A stretch of 64,000 nucleotides of DNA from Thalassospira lucentensis MCCC 1A00383 = DSM 14000 (GCF_000421265.1 NZ_ATWN01000002.1:62001-126000), one strand, 5' to 3'. Positions 53,166 through 62,262 are shown, counted from the first letter of the stretch. Translations and numbers: made by a program. Notes: generated by a model not told the origin, from the sequence alone.

Positions 53166-53470
53166 TTGCGGTTCGTTGCGGCGATATGGCGCGATGAATC
53201 CATAGCATCATGTAGGACGCGGACAACGAAAATGCCGCTCTCTTCAATCAGATAATAGATCATATGGCGTCCATGATGATGGCTGTGCATGCCAGGATGA
53301 AGCACCCCTGCATCACGTCCGATGTAAGGGGATGTGGCAAGATTGTTCAGACAATCACGCAATGACAGGAAATAACCCTCTGCCTGTTGCGCTCCGAATG
53401 TTTCATAGGAATAGATATAAATTCCTTCAAGGTCGGCGTCGGCCTTGTTGGACAGGACGTATTCAGCCAT
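53162..53470 (-). CDS. parE: ParE/RelE-superfamily toxin
   Basis: A 102-residue toxin of the ParE type (YVLSNKADADLEGIYIYS near the start, then a C-terminal IYYLIEESGIFVVRVLH). ParE toxins poison DNA gyrase, while RelE relatives cleave mRNA; the YIYSYETFG pattern fits ParE. It overlaps the upstream antitoxin gene by 8 bases (ATGGCTGA), typical of a coupled toxin-antitoxin pair. The pair lies on the minus strand between plus-strand uvrC and pgsA. Confidence 0.9.
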   Translation of the reverse strand: MAEYVLSNKADADLEGIYIYSYETFGAQQAEGYFLSLRDCLNNLATSPYIGRDAGVLHPGMHSHHHGRHMIYYLIEESGIFVVRVLHDAMDSSRHIAATNRK

Positions 53471-53696
53471 CCGTCAGATTCTTGTGGGCAGCGTCCATGA
53501 TGTCTTCAACCGTGCGTGGGCTTTGTCCGCTGTTCAGGCCTTCTGTCAGGGCGCGTTGAAGCAGCTTCTGTTTACGTTGGTCCTGCCGGATCAGATCGCG
53601 GACATAGTCGCTGGAACTGGCGTACTCACCACTTTCAATCTGGGTTTCGACCCATTCGCGCATGGGATCGGGCAGGGAGACATTCATCGTTGCCAT
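53463..53696 (-). CDS. parD: ParD-type antitoxin
   Basis: A 77-residue antitoxin with an N-terminal ribbon-helix-helix (MNVSLPDPMREWVETQIES), the DNA-binding and dimerisation part, and a helical C-terminal tail that wraps the toxin. The ATG at 53696 has GGAG 6 bases upstream; a longer frame to 53783 does not look like ParD. Together with parE it forms an autoregulated operon; a likely operator is at 53719-53733. Confidence 0.9.
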   Translation of the reverse strand: MATMNVSLPDPMREWVETQIESGEYASSSDYVRDLIRQDQRKQKLLQRALTEGLNSGQSPRTVEDIMDAAHKNLTDG

Positions 53697-53718
53697 CGGA
53701 CACTCCATTTTTAGCGGA

Positions 53719-53733
53719 TGGCAAAATATGCCA
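53719..53733. promoter_or_regulatory. Likely autoregulatory operator of parDE
   Basis: TGGCA and TGCCA form 5-base arms around AAATA, 22 bases upstream of parD. Ribbon-helix-helix antitoxins bind such short palindromes in their own promoter. Confidence 0.45.
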
Positions 53734-53938
53734 AATATTGTCATTTTGGTCCATGACTGAATTCTGTAACGCTTCAAATACACGTGATTGGGCAGGCCGT
53801 AGTGCTTCTGTTTTATTGCAATTTAAGACGCCCCTTGTGATCCCGGCGCCAAGCCTTTAATAATTGCCCGGCTTCGGGGAGTGCAGACGCCTTAGAACCG
53901 GAAGTCATCGCCATAAATACCTGCAAACAGGCCTGTTC

Positions 53939-54490
53939 ATGAAAAACCAGATCCCCAATCTGCTGACTTTGTCGCGCATCGTTGTGATCCCGGCATTGGT
54001 GGCATCATTTTACATTGATGGCCCGTTGGGTAACTGGTTGGGTTTTGTGTTGTTTGCCTTTGCCGGTATCACCGATTTCTTCGACGGGTATCTGGCGCGC
54101 AGCATGAATGTCGTGTCGCCGCTGGGGCGGTTCCTTGATCCGATTGCCGATAAGTTGCTGGTGGCCGCGGCCTTGATGATGATGGTGTCGTTTGAACGGA
54201 TTGCCGGGTTTTCTGTGCTGCCGGCCGTGATCATCATGTGCCGCGAAATCATGGTATCGGGCCTGCGCGAACATCTGGCCGAACTCAAGGTGCCGCTGCC
54301 GGTCACGGTTCTGGCCAAATGGAAAACCACCGCCCAGATTCTGGCCATCGGGTTTCTTCTGGTCGGCGACGCATCGCCTGACATGATCCCGTCGGTCCTG
54401 ATTGGAGATATCCTGCTGTGGATTGCCGGTATTGTGACGGTTCAGACCGGGTATCTGTATCTGCGGACCGGGCTTAAGCATCTCGACTAA
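53939..54490 (+). CDS. pgsA: CDP-diacylglycerol--glycerol-3-phosphate 3-phosphatidyltransferase PgsA
   Basis: PgsA makes phosphatidylglycerophosphate, the precursor of phosphatidylglycerol and cardiolipin. The 183-residue membrane protein has the complete CDP-alcohol phosphotransferase motif, DGYLAR then eight residues, GRFLD and PIAD, near residues 45-67, and starts NQIPNLLTLSRI as the family does. The start at 53939 is chosen for that N-terminus; a longer frame to 53864 is unlikely. It is followed by moaE after 28 bases. Confidence 0.95.
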   Translation: MKNQIPNLLTLSRIVVIPALVASFYIDGPLGNWLGFVLFAFAGITDFFDGYLARSMNVVSPLGRFLDPIADKLLVAAALMMMVSFERIAGFSVLPAVIIMCREIMVSGLREHLAELKVPLPVTVLAKWKTTAQILAIGFLLVGDASPDMIPSVLIGDILLWIAGIVTVQTGYLYLRTGLKHLD

Positions 54491-54518
54491 CACGAGACTG
54501 GATTAAAGGCAGGTCGCC

Positions 54519-54974
54519 ATGACGCGTGTTTCCGTTCAGCAAGATGATTTTGATCCGGGCGCCGAACTTGCGGCCCTGACCGATGGTCGTACAGACATCG
54601 GGGCGGCGGTCAGCTTCGTCGGGCTGGTGCGTGACATTCATGGGGGTGACACCGTGTCCGCACTCACCCTTGATCATTATCCCGGCATGACCGAACGCGA
54701 ACTTGAAAAGATCGCCGATGAAGCCGGTCATCGCTGGAAACTTGATGGTATTCGCATCGTGCACCGGTTTGGCCGGATGGAACCCGGCGAACGCATTGTT
54801 CTGGTGATCGCCCTGTCGGCACATCGCAGGGACGCGTTTGAGGCCTGCGATTTCGTGATGGATTTCCTTAAAACCCGGGCACCGTTCTGGAAACGCGAAG
54901 AAACCCAGAACGGTGAAAAATGGGTCAGCGCAAAGGCATCAGACGATGCCGATGCCGATCGCTGGAAACCCTAA
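54519..54974 (+). CDS. moaE: Molybdopterin synthase catalytic subunit MoaE
   Basis: MoaE, with sulfur carrier MoaD, turns precursor Z into molybdopterin. The 151-residue product has the active-site region KIADEAGHRW, IVHRFGRMEPGERIV and SAHRRDAFEACDFVMDFLK, ending with PFWKREE. The MoaD gene, often just upstream, is not here; pgsA precedes it directly. AGGCAGG lies before the ATG. Confidence 0.93.
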   Translation: MTRVSVQQDDFDPGAELAALTDGRTDIGAAVSFVGLVRDIHGGDTVSALTLDHYPGMTERELEKIADEAGHRWKLDGIRIVHRFGRMEPGERIVLVIALSAHRRDAFEACDFVMDFLKTRAPFWKREETQNGEKWVSAKASDDADADRWKP

Positions 54975-54990
54975 GAACCTTTTTAAGTCC

Positions 54991-55278
54991 TCACAGCAAA
55001 AATTTGCTGACCAGACCGATGATCCCCGTGATGGCTGATTGCAGTTCGGCGGCATTGTTGATCTTTGCCCGCAGTCTGCTCATTTCCGCCAGATCGGCGT
55101 CAGTGACGGTCACAGATTGCGCAAGGTTGGCGGTTTGTAAGGCCACCAGTGCCGATTGCGCCTTTTGGACACTGTCTGACAGCACGATTTTCTGATTGAT
55201 ATCGGCCGCGTCATAGGCGGTTGCGATTTCGACGTAGGCCTTTTTGGATTGTTCGATCAGTTTGTCGAGGTTCGACAT
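54991..55278 (-). CDS. Small helical protein in a lipoprotein operon
   Basis: A 95-residue helical protein (KLIEQSKKAYVEIATAYDAA near the start) with a hydrophobic C-terminal stretch SAITGIIGLVSKFLL that may associate with the membrane. GGGGGAAA precedes the ATG. It starts 13 bases after the lipoprotein gene at 55292, so the two are one operon. Family not recognised. The coding strand converges on moaE. Confidence 0.72.
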   Translation of the reverse strand: MSNLDKLIEQSKKAYVEIATAYDAADINQKIVLSDSVQKAQSALVALQTANLAQSVTVTDADLAEMSRLRAKINNAAELQSAITGIIGLVSKFLL

Positions 55279-55291
55279 GGTTGATTTCCCC

Positions 55292-56137
55292 CTAATTGGT
55301 GGCGGTTTGGGCCAAGGCTGTGCCCTGCGTGATCAATTCCTGCGGGCTCATTTTGTTGATGTCACCGGCCAGCGAAATGCCCTGTTCAACCGCACTTAAA
55401 AGCGATGCGACATCGAGTTTTGCGTAAGTGTCGATCTGGTTTTGCAGGCGGTTTCCAAGGGTGTTAGCGCTAACAAATTTGCGCAACGTATCGGTTTGCA
55501 TCTGTTTTTCGGCCTCGGTCAAAGCCTGCCAATCCTGCCACCACAACTGATAGCGCAGCGTTCTGGCGTCCTGATCGTCATTCGTATTAGTACGTATCTC
55601 ATTGAGCTTTGCAATCAGTGTGCTGCGCTTGGCCAGCAACTGCGGCGGGTTTTTGGTGAAATCGCCGGTGATGGTGGCAAGTTGCCCGCGCAGTTTTTCA
55701 AGGATCGGGCCTGATTGTGTGACGGCGGATGCGCCGAGTGCCGAGCCGGCTTCGATATTATCGAAAATCGCGACAAACTGCTGATATTGCGTGCGTAAAC
55801 CCGACAGGGTGTCTTGCCATTGTCGTGCAACACTTGGATCAATTTTGGCCCCGTCCGGGTCGATCAGGACATCAATGTTCGATGCCGATACCGTGCCGGT
55901 GAAGTCGGACATGTTGGTAACGAATTCATCGCGCTGTGCCGATGGGGCCCTGGAAAACGAGGAAAACTGCGCATCATAGGCCGTGCCATAGCTGTCAAAG
56001 GCGGCTTGGGTGGCGGTGCCAAACTGGGTGACCGACAGTTTCAGGGTTTCCGCCTTTTGCGAACAGGCGGCCAGGAAGCTGAGGGTGGCGACGATCAATG
56101 TCGTGCGGCAGATCTGGGAGAATTTTGAAGCTGTCAT
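55292..56137 (-). CDS. Putative lipoprotein, function unknown
   Basis: A 281-residue envelope protein with a lipoprotein signal (TTLIVATLSFLAAC, Cys at about 25) and a long helical body rich in Gln, Thr and Ala, with repeated spacing that suggests coiled coil (SVARQWQDTLSGLRTQYQQF). No enzyme motif. It is followed by a 95-residue helical protein in the same operon, perhaps its partner. Confidence 0.72.
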   Translation of the reverse strand: MTASKFSQICRTTLIVATLSFLAACSQKAETLKLSVTQFGTATQAAFDSYGTAYDAQFSSFSRAPSAQRDEFVTNMSDFTGTVSASNIDVLIDPDGAKIDPSVARQWQDTLSGLRTQYQQFVAIFDNIEAGSALGASAVTQSGPILEKLRGQLATITGDFTKNPPQLLAKRSTLIAKLNEIRTNTNDDQDARTLRYQLWWQDWQALTEAEKQMQTDTLRKFVSANTLGNRLQNQIDTYAKLDVASLLSAVEQGISLAGDINKMSPQELITQGTALAQTATN

Positions 56138-56257
56138 GTGGGCCCCGTCTGAAAAATGTGCCGTTGGCGGCGACAGGACTCAGACGGGGAAATGGGCAGT
56201 TTGTGACAGCCAGAAACACAAAACTGATTAGTCAAAAAAAGTGATTAATCGTCCGTA

Positions 56258-56911
56258 TTATTTGCTCAGCATGAATAATGCCTGATTGCCAAAGAAATTG
56301 GCGAAACGCGAATGGCTATCGATGCTGACTTTCGAGCCGCTTTCATTGAGCACCATGGAGCGTTCGATCTTGACCCCCATGTCATCACACATGCCGACAA
56401 AGTCGCGCACGGTGCAAAAATGGATGTTGGGGGTTTCGTACCACATGATCGGCAAGTTGGGATTTTGCGGCATCCGCCCGCGAAACATCAGGTCAAACCG
56501 CGCACGCCAATGACCGAAATTGGGGAAGGAGACAATCGCCTTGTTGCCAATGCGCAGCAGTTCCGACAGCACTTCTTTGGGGCGGTGGGTGGCCTGTAGC
56601 GTCTGGCTGAGAATGGCGTAATCAAAGGCCCCGTCGGGATAATCGCCAAGATCTCGGTCCGCATCGCCCTGCATCACCGGCAATCCTTGGGCGACGCAAT
56701 TGCGCACCCCTTCATTGGACAGTTCCAGGCCACGGCCATCAACTTTTTTGGTTCGCGTCAGATAGCCCAGAAGTTCACCGTCGCTGCACCCGATATCAAG
56801 AACCCGCGTTCCGGGTTCGACCATGTCGGCAATCAGTTGCAGATCAACACGGATGCGGTCGCTGTGCAGCGGGATTGAGGTGCTATTTATATTTGTATGA
56901 GGATTGTTCAT
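56258..56911 (-). CDS. metW: Methionine biosynthesis protein MetW
   Basis: MetW is a methyltransferase-like protein that accompanies MetX and is needed for homoserine acylation in several alphaproteobacteria and relatives. The 217-residue product has the SAM-binding motif VLDIGCSDGELLGYL near residue 38 and FDYAILSQTLQ further on. It is 4 bases after metX, so metX-metW is one operon; the gene order supports the name over a generic methyltransferase. Confidence 0.93.
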   Translation of the reverse strand: MNNPHTNINSTSIPLHSDRIRVDLQLIADMVEPGTRVLDIGCSDGELLGYLTRTKKVDGRGLELSNEGVRNCVAQGLPVMQGDADRDLGDYPDGAFDYAILSQTLQATHRPKEVLSELLRIGNKAIVSFPNFGHWRARFDLMFRGRMPQNPNLPIMWYETPNIHFCTVRDFVGMCDDMGVKIERSMVLNESGSKVSIDSHSRFANFFGNQALFMLSK

Positions 56912-56915
56912 GGCG

Positions 56916-58076
56916 TTATTTCAGCCCCCGGATTTCGGCGGCACCGTCGATGAAACCGCCGAGAACCATGTGGAAATCAGGTTCATCGAGTAGGAAGGCG
57001 TCATGGCCTTTGTCACTTTCGATTTCGACACAGCTGACATTGCAGGACGCGGCATTGAGCGCGTGGGCCAACTGGCGGCTTTCGGCGGTGGTAAAGCACC
57101 AGTCGCTTGAAAACGACACAATGCAGAACCGTGTTTTACTGCCCTTAAAGGCATCGGCCAGCCGCCCGTCGTAGTCAATCGACAGGTCAAAGTAATCCAT
57201 CGCACGCGTGATATAGAGATAACTGTTGGCGTCAAACCGGTCGACGAAGCTTTTGCCCTGATGGCGCAAATAGCTTTCGACCTGAAAATCATGATCGAAG
57301 CTATAGGTGATCGACCCGCGATTTTGTAGTTTGCGGCCAAATTTACGGTGCAGGGCAGGCTGCGACAAATAGGTGATGTGCGCGGTCATGCGCGCCACGG
57401 CCAAACCGCGGGCGGGTTTTTTGTCTTCAAGCAAATAATTGCCCCCGCACCAGTCGGGATCGGCCATGACCGCCTGACGACCCACTTCGTGAAAGGCGAT
57501 GTTTTGTGCGCTATGGCGGAAGGATGTCGCAATCGGGGCGGCGGCAAACACCCGCTCGGGGTAGCTTTTGCACCATTCGAGCACCTGCATGCCGCCCATT
57601 GAGCCGCCAATGACGGCAAACAGGCTGTCGATGCCAAGTGCGTCAATCAGCATGGTCTGGGCGCGCACCATATCGGCAATGGTGATCACCGGGAAATCAA
57701 GGCCCCACGGCTTGCTGGTTTCCGGATTGGTGTCCTTTGGCCCGGTACTGCCAAGGCAACCGCCAATGACGTTGGAGCAAATGACGAAATATTTCTCGGT
57801 ATCAATGATTTTGCCGGGACCAACGATTTCAAGCCACCAGCCGTCCTTACCCGTAATCGGGTGAACTTCATCGGCAACATATTGATCGCCGGTCAGGGCA
57901 TGGCAGACCAGAATGGCGTTGGATTTATCGGCGTTCAGTTCACCATAGGTCTGATAGGCAATTGTGAAGGGCCCAAATTCAACACCGCTATCAAGGCGCA
58001 ACTTATCGGTTTCCCCCAACACCATGTGATGGCCGGGAAGCGGTGCGCGCTTATCTTTGCTGGCGGTGGTTGGCAT
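56916..58076 (-). CDS. metX: Homoserine O-acyltransferase MetX
   Basis: MetX acylates homoserine, the first committed step to methionine. The 386-residue alpha/beta hydrolase-fold protein has the family elements [20 protein letters not shown], the nucleophile in [12 protein letters not shown], the catalytic Asp near SSDWCF and the His in DKGHDAF. Acetyl- versus succinyl-CoA use is not decided here. I start at the ATG at 58076 (AAGGA upstream); ATG 58106 and TTG 58118 are less likely. The upstream region is shared with the divergent aromatic operon. Confidence 0.93.
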   Translation of the reverse strand: MPTTASKDKRAPLPGHHMVLGETDKLRLDSGVEFGPFTIAYQTYGELNADKSNAILVCHALTGDQYVADEVHPITGKDGWWLEIVGPGKIIDTEKYFVICSNVIGGCLGSTGPKDTNPETSKPWGLDFPVITIADMVRAQTMLIDALGIDSLFAVIGGSMGGMQVLEWCKSYPERVFAAAPIATSFRHSAQNIAFHEVGRQAVMADPDWCGGNYLLEDKKPARGLAVARMTAHITYLSQPALHRKFGRKLQNRGSITYSFDHDFQVESYLRHQGKSFVDRFDANSYLYITRAMDYFDLSIDYDGRLADAFKGSKTRFCIVSFSSDWCFTTAESRQLAHALNAASCNVSCVEIESDKGHDAFLLDEPDFHMVLGGFIDGAAEIRGLK

Positions 58077-58253
58077 GGACGTCGATTTTCCTTTGGTTGG
58101 TGTCATCCTTGTCGGCAAGGTATGACTTTAATCCTTACGATGAAGGAAATCAGTCTGTTCTAGCTAGGAATACGCCAAGGTTTAGTCAATCTTTTCTTTG
58201 CATTTCTGCGGCCCTGTCCTAATACTGTGCGCCGTTCAAAAGATGAGTGGATT

Positions 58254-59147
58254 ATGGCGTTAGACAACGAAAATTTGGCAAATCTTGACCTTGATGGGCT
58301 GCGTGGCGAGATCGATGATATTGATCAGGCGCTGCAAGCGTTGATCATTCGCCGGACCAAGGTTGTGCAGGCGGTTGGCGCCTATAAGGACCGTGTGATT
58401 GCGGCGGGTGGCAAGGTAAAGGTGCCTTATCGTCCGGCGCGCGAAGCGCGTATTATGCGCACCCTTGTCGAACGTCATGACGGTGCCTTTCCCAAAACAG
58501 CGCTTATTCAAATCTGGCGCGAAATGATCGCGGCCGGTACGCGGCTTGAAGCACCTTATACCGTTGCACTTTGCCGCAATGCAGAAGGTCAGGATTGCTG
58601 GGAACTGGCACGGCTGAATTTCGGATGCCTCAACGAGATTGTCGAATTTGAGACCCCACGCGAAGCATATGGCGCACTTGAAGACGGTCGGGCGGCAGTC
58701 GGTGTGTTCCCCAAACCCGAATTTGGTGAGCCGATGCCGTGGTGGACGCTTTTGACCGAACAAAGTGCAGTCAGGGTTGTCTCCAAGCTGCCGTTTGGCG
58801 GATGCCCGGTTGGCCGCGGGGAGCAGACCGAGGGTTTTGTTCTGGCGGCAATTGATCTTGAAGACAGTGGTGATGACCGAACGCTGTTCGTGGTAAGCCT
58901 GTCAAAAGAGATTTCGATGGATACGGTGCGCAAAAAAATTGCGGATGGGATCGACGGTTCAGCAATCCTTGGCTTTTCTGACGAAATGGCGTCGGATCGG
59001 CGTTTTGTTCTTGTTGATGTGCCGGGATTCTTTTGTAATCGCGCCGATGCGTTTCAAGCCACACTGGCACAGCAGGGACTTAATCCCGAAAGCCTGCGTG
59101 TGGTCGGCGCCTATGCCGTGCCGATTTCGGAAGACGCACTGAGTTAA
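58254..59147 (+). CDS. Chorismate mutase with degenerate prephenate-dehydratase/ACT-like C-terminus
   Basis: Residues 1 to about 95 are an AroQ-type chorismate mutase (LRGEIDDIDQALQALIIRRT, AVGAYKDRV), converting chorismate to prephenate. The remaining 200 residues look like a decayed prephenate dehydratase and ACT domain. YGALEDGRAAVGVFP resembles the dehydratase phosphate-site region. At residues 210-212 the family TRF motif reads TLF, so the key Arg is lost. The end, RFVLVDVPGFF to LRVVGAYAVP, resembles the ACT part. It is the first gene of an operon with hisC and tyrC. Start ATG at 58254; an in-frame ATG upstream is less likely. The dehydratase similarity is my inference. Confidence 0.8.
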   Translation: MALDNENLANLDLDGLRGEIDDIDQALQALIIRRTKVVQAVGAYKDRVIAAGGKVKVPYRPAREARIMRTLVERHDGAFPKTALIQIWREMIAAGTRLEAPYTVALCRNAEGQDCWELARLNFGCLNEIVEFETPREAYGALEDGRAAVGVFPKPEFGEPMPWWTLLTEQSAVRVVSKLPFGGCPVGRGEQTEGFVLAAIDLEDSGDDRTLFVVSLSKEISMDTVRKKIADGIDGSAILGFSDEMASDRRFVLVDVPGFFCNRADAFQATLAQQGLNPESLRVVGAYAVPISEDALS

Positions 59148-59199
59148 AATTCAGTGGTGGTTTGGATAAGCCACCACGTCCGTTGGGAGAATATACATA

Positions 59200-60297
59200 A
59201 TGTCTGCGCCCACCCCACGCCCCGGTATTCTTGAAATTGCGCCCTATCAGGGTGGTAAATCCAGTGCCAACAGCACGCAGCGCGTGATCAAGCTGTCGTC
59301 AAACGAAGGCGCGCTTGGCCCGAGCCCCAAAGCCATGGAAGCGCTTCGTAATACCGCCAACCGCCTGCATCGTTATCCGGACGGCGGATGTGACTTGCTG
59401 CGCAAAAAGCTGGCTGAGAAATATGATCTTGAAATGGATCAGCTGGTCTGTGGTGCCGGGTCAGACGAGCTTTTGACTCTTTTGATCCGGGCCTATGCCG
59501 GACCGGGCGACGAAGTGCTGTATTCCCAGCATGGTTTCCTGATGTATCCGATTACCGCCAAGGGGGTTGGTGCTGTGCCGGTCGCGGCAGCTGAAACCAA
59601 CATGACCACCAGTGTTGATTCGTTGCTGGCTGCGGTGACGGAAAAGACCAAGATTGTCTTTGTTGCCAATCCGAACAACCCGACGGGAACCTACATCACG
59701 GACGCGGAAATGAAGCGTCTGCGCGATGGTTTGCGCGAAGACATCGTTCTGGTGGTGGATGCGGCCTATGCCGAGTTTATGACCGGTCAGGAAGATTATT
59801 CAGCCGGTGAAGAACTTGTCCGTTCTGGCAACAACACGGTGATGACCCGGACATTTTCCAAGATTTATGGTCTTGGTGGTATTCGCCTTGGCTGGTGCTA
59901 TGCCCCGGTCGAGATTGCCGATGTCTTGCAGCGTTTGCGCAACCCGTTCAACGTTTCCCTGCCAACGCAGGAAGCCGGTGTTGCCGCCCTTGACGATGAT
60001 GACTTCGTCAATGATTGCGTGCGCCACAATGCCGAGACGCTGGCGTGGTTCCGTGACGAGATCAACGCAATTAGTGGCCTTACGGCACATCCGAGCTATG
60101 GCAACTTTGTCATGATCGAATTCCCGACAGAGGATGGCAAAAATACAGATGCCGCCAATGATTTCATGATGGCGCGCGGTGTGATCCCGCGCAAAATCGG
60201 TGCTTATGGCCTGCCGCAGATGTTGCGTGTTTCAATTGGCACGAAGGAAGAAATGGACATCTGCCTTCAGACCATCAAGGATTTTGTGAACGCTTAA
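59200..60297 (+). CDS. hisC: Histidinol-phosphate/aromatic aminotransferase (HisC-type)
   Basis: A 365-residue PLP-dependent fold-I aminotransferase with family signatures SSNEGALGPSPKAMEAL, NPNNPTGTYI and the PLP lysine in TFSKIYGLGGIRLG. HisC paralogues in aromatic operons usually also transaminate phenylpyruvate and 4-hydroxyphenylpyruvate. Its place between chorismate mutase and tyrC suggests an aromatic role here; the sequence does not separate the two uses. GGGAGA precedes the ATG. Confidence 0.92.
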   Translation: MSAPTPRPGILEIAPYQGGKSSANSTQRVIKLSSNEGALGPSPKAMEALRNTANRLHRYPDGGCDLLRKKLAEKYDLEMDQLVCGAGSDELLTLLIRAYAGPGDEVLYSQHGFLMYPITAKGVGAVPVAAAETNMTTSVDSLLAAVTEKTKIVFVANPNNPTGTYITDAEMKRLRDGLREDIVLVVDAAYAEFMTGQEDYSAGEELVRSGNNTVMTRTFSKIYGLGGIRLGWCYAPVEIADVLQRLRNPFNVSLPTQEAGVAALDDDDFVNDCVRHNAETLAWFRDEINAISGLTAHPSYGNFVMIEFPTEDGKNTDAANDFMMARGVIPRKIGAYGLPQMLRVSIGTKEEMDICLQTIKDFVNA

Positions 60298-60298
60298 A

Positions 60299-61264
60299 AT
60301 GACCAAAACTGCATCCCAACCGTTGTTTAACACTGTCGCCTTTGTCGGTATGGGCCTGATCGGCTCGTCCATGGCACGCCGTATCAAGCGTGATGGCCTT
60401 GCCAACAAGATTACCTGTGCTGTGCGGTCCGAGGCGACCCGCGACCGGGTGCTTGAACTTGGTCTTGCCGATGAAGCCTATTGCGACATCAAGGACGCGG
60501 TTGGCGATGCTGATCTGGTGATGCTGTGCGCACCGCTTGGCGCCAACGAGGCGATTGGCGCACAGCTTTCAGGGGCCTTGAAAAAGGGGGCGATTGTTTC
60601 GGACGTCGGTTCGGTCAAACAATCTGTGATCCGTGACATTGCCCCGCAACTTGACGAAGGCGTGCATTTTGTTCCCGGTCACCCGTTGGCCGGGACCGAA
60701 CATTCCGGCCCGGATTCCGGTTTTCCGGAACTGTTTGAAGAACGCTGGTGCATCTTAACGCCGATTCCGGGTGAAAGCGAAGATGCCGTTGCCAAGGTCA
60801 CTGCCCTTTGGGAAGCGTGCGGAATGTATGTGGAACGCATGGATGCGGACCATCATGATCGCATTCTGGGGATTACGTCGCATCTGCCGCATTTGATTGC
60901 TTACACGATTGTTGGAACCGCGACCGATCTTGAAGATGCGCTGCGTCAGGAAGTGATCAAGTTTTCGGCGACTGGTTTTCGGGACTTTACCCGTATTGCC
61001 GCGTCCGATCCGACCATGTGGCGCGATGTGTTTTTGAACAATCGCGAGGCGGTTCTGGATGTTCTTGGGCGTTTTCAGGAAGACCTGATGGCGTTGCAAC
61101 GTGCCATTCGCTGGGGCGAGGGCGACAAGCTGTTTGAGCTGTTTTCGCGCACCCGTGAAATCCGGCGCGGCATTGTTGATGCCGGGCAGTATTTTGCTAA
61201 TTTCTCGGCCGAAGGTGAAGCGCGGCAAAGCGACGAGACGGGCAAGAAAAAGACGGATGAATAA
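60299..61264 (+). CDS. tyrC: Prephenate/arogenate dehydrogenase family protein (TyrC)
   Basis: A 321-residue dehydrogenase with the NAD(P)-binding GMGLIGSSMARRIK near residue 17 and prephenate-dehydrogenase signatures DVGSVKQSVI, GHPLAGTEHSGPDSG and DHHDRILGITSHLPHLIAY. It leads to tyrosine, from prephenate or arogenate. It begins 1 base after the hisC stop. The last 20 residues are a polar tail (EARQSDETGKKKTDE). Confidence 0.93.
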   Translation: MTKTASQPLFNTVAFVGMGLIGSSMARRIKRDGLANKITCAVRSEATRDRVLELGLADEAYCDIKDAVGDADLVMLCAPLGANEAIGAQLSGALKKGAIVSDVGSVKQSVIRDIAPQLDEGVHFVPGHPLAGTEHSGPDSGFPELFEERWCILTPIPGESEDAVAKVTALWEACGMYVERMDADHHDRILGITSHLPHLIAYTIVGTATDLEDALRQEVIKFSATGFRDFTRIAASDPTMWRDVFLNNREAVLDVLGRFQEDLMALQRAIRWGEGDKLFELFSRTREIRRGIVDAGQYFANFSAEGEARQSDETGKKKTDE

Positions 61265-61380
61265 CTAGGGTCCTGACCCTAATTGGCGAATAATCAATGG
61301 ATGACCTGTGTTGTGCAGGTCACCAGTCGGTTTGATGATGCGCCCCAAACTGCATCATGAACCGGACCAAGGGGATAGTC

Positions 61381-62262
61381 ATGTCTGCCACCAGCCACCC
61401 GGCATTCGCACGGTTCATGCCGTTTGTGTTTGTGTTCCTGTGGAGCACGGGCTTTGTCGGCGCCAAATTTGGCCTGCCCTATGCCGATCCGTTCGTTTTC
61501 CTGTTTATCCGATTTGTCATCGTGCTGGTTTTGATGGTGCCGGTTGTCATCCTTATGGGGGCAAAATGGCCGAAAACCTGGCGCGAGGCGGTCCATATCG
61601 GGACCACGGGCGCGCTGGTTCACGGGCTGTATCTTGGCGGGGTGTTCTGGGCGATTGATACCGGCCTTCCAGCCGGGCTGGCGGCCTTGATTGTCGGGTT
61701 ACAGCCGGTTGTCACCGCATCGGTCGTCGGGGCGATTTTGGGTGAACGGGTGTCGCTGCGCCAGTGGGGCGGTCTGGTGCTTGGCCTTGTCGGGGTGGCG
61801 CTTGTGCTGGTGCCCAAAATTGGTGACGGGGTTGGCATTACCGCATTTGGCATTGGGCTGGCGCTGGTTGCCCTGCTCGCCATGACAGCGGGCACCCTTT
61901 ATCAAAAGCGCTTTTGCACTGGTATGGATCTTTTGAGTGGCACAGTCGTTCAATATGTTGCGGCCAGTCTTGTTGTCGGGGTGATTGCCCTGATCAAGGA
62001 GCCGTTGACGGTTGAATGGAGCATGGACTTCATTCTGGCGATGGCGTGGCTTGTTCTGGTGTTGTCGATTGGGGCCATCATGTTGTTGATGGTTTTGATC
62101 AAACAGGGCGAGGCCACCCGTGTTGCCAGCATGTTTTACCTTGTCCCGCCGACGGCTGCGATGTTTGCGTGGCTTCTGTTTGATGAACAGCTTGGTCTTT
62201 TGGGATTTGTCGGTTTCGGGGTTGCCGCACTCGGGGTGGCATTGGTGATGATCAAGCGTTAG
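61381..62262 (+). CDS. EamA/DMT-family transporter
   Basis: A 293-residue, ten-helix membrane protein with two EamA repeats (FLWSTGFVGAKFGLPYADPF and GLQPVVTASVVGAILGERV in the first half). EamA proteins export amino acids or other metabolites; the substrate is unknown. AGGGG lies 6 bases before the ATG at 61381. It is 116 bases after tyrC on the same strand, so it could be cotranscribed. Confidence 0.87.
   Translation: MSATSHPAFARFMPFVFVFLWSTGFVGAKFGLPYADPFVFLFIRFVIVLVLMVPVVILMGAKWPKTWREAVHIGTTGALVHGLYLGGVFWAIDTGLPAGLAALIVGLQPVVTASVVGAILGERVSLRQWGGLVLGLVGVALVLVPKIGDGVGITAFGIGLALVALLAMTAGTLYQKRFCTGMDLLSGTVVQYVAASLVVGVIALIKEPLTVEWSMDFILAMAWLVLVLSIGAIMLLMVLIKQGEATRVASMFYLVPPTAAMFAWLLFDEQLGLLGFVGFGVAALGVALVMIKR

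Noticed and set aside
58077-58253. SAM-II riboswitch upstream of metX
   Set aside because: The region between metX and the aromatic operon has a GATTAAAG-like stretch but not the paired core and GCTAAA segment of SAM-II; I could not fold a pseudoknot by eye.
61266-61281. Terminator TAGGGTC-CT-GACCCTA after tyrC
   Set aside because: The 7-base stem has only a 2-base loop and no T-run; part of it (TAGGGTCCTGA) recurs at 62260, which looks like coincidence.
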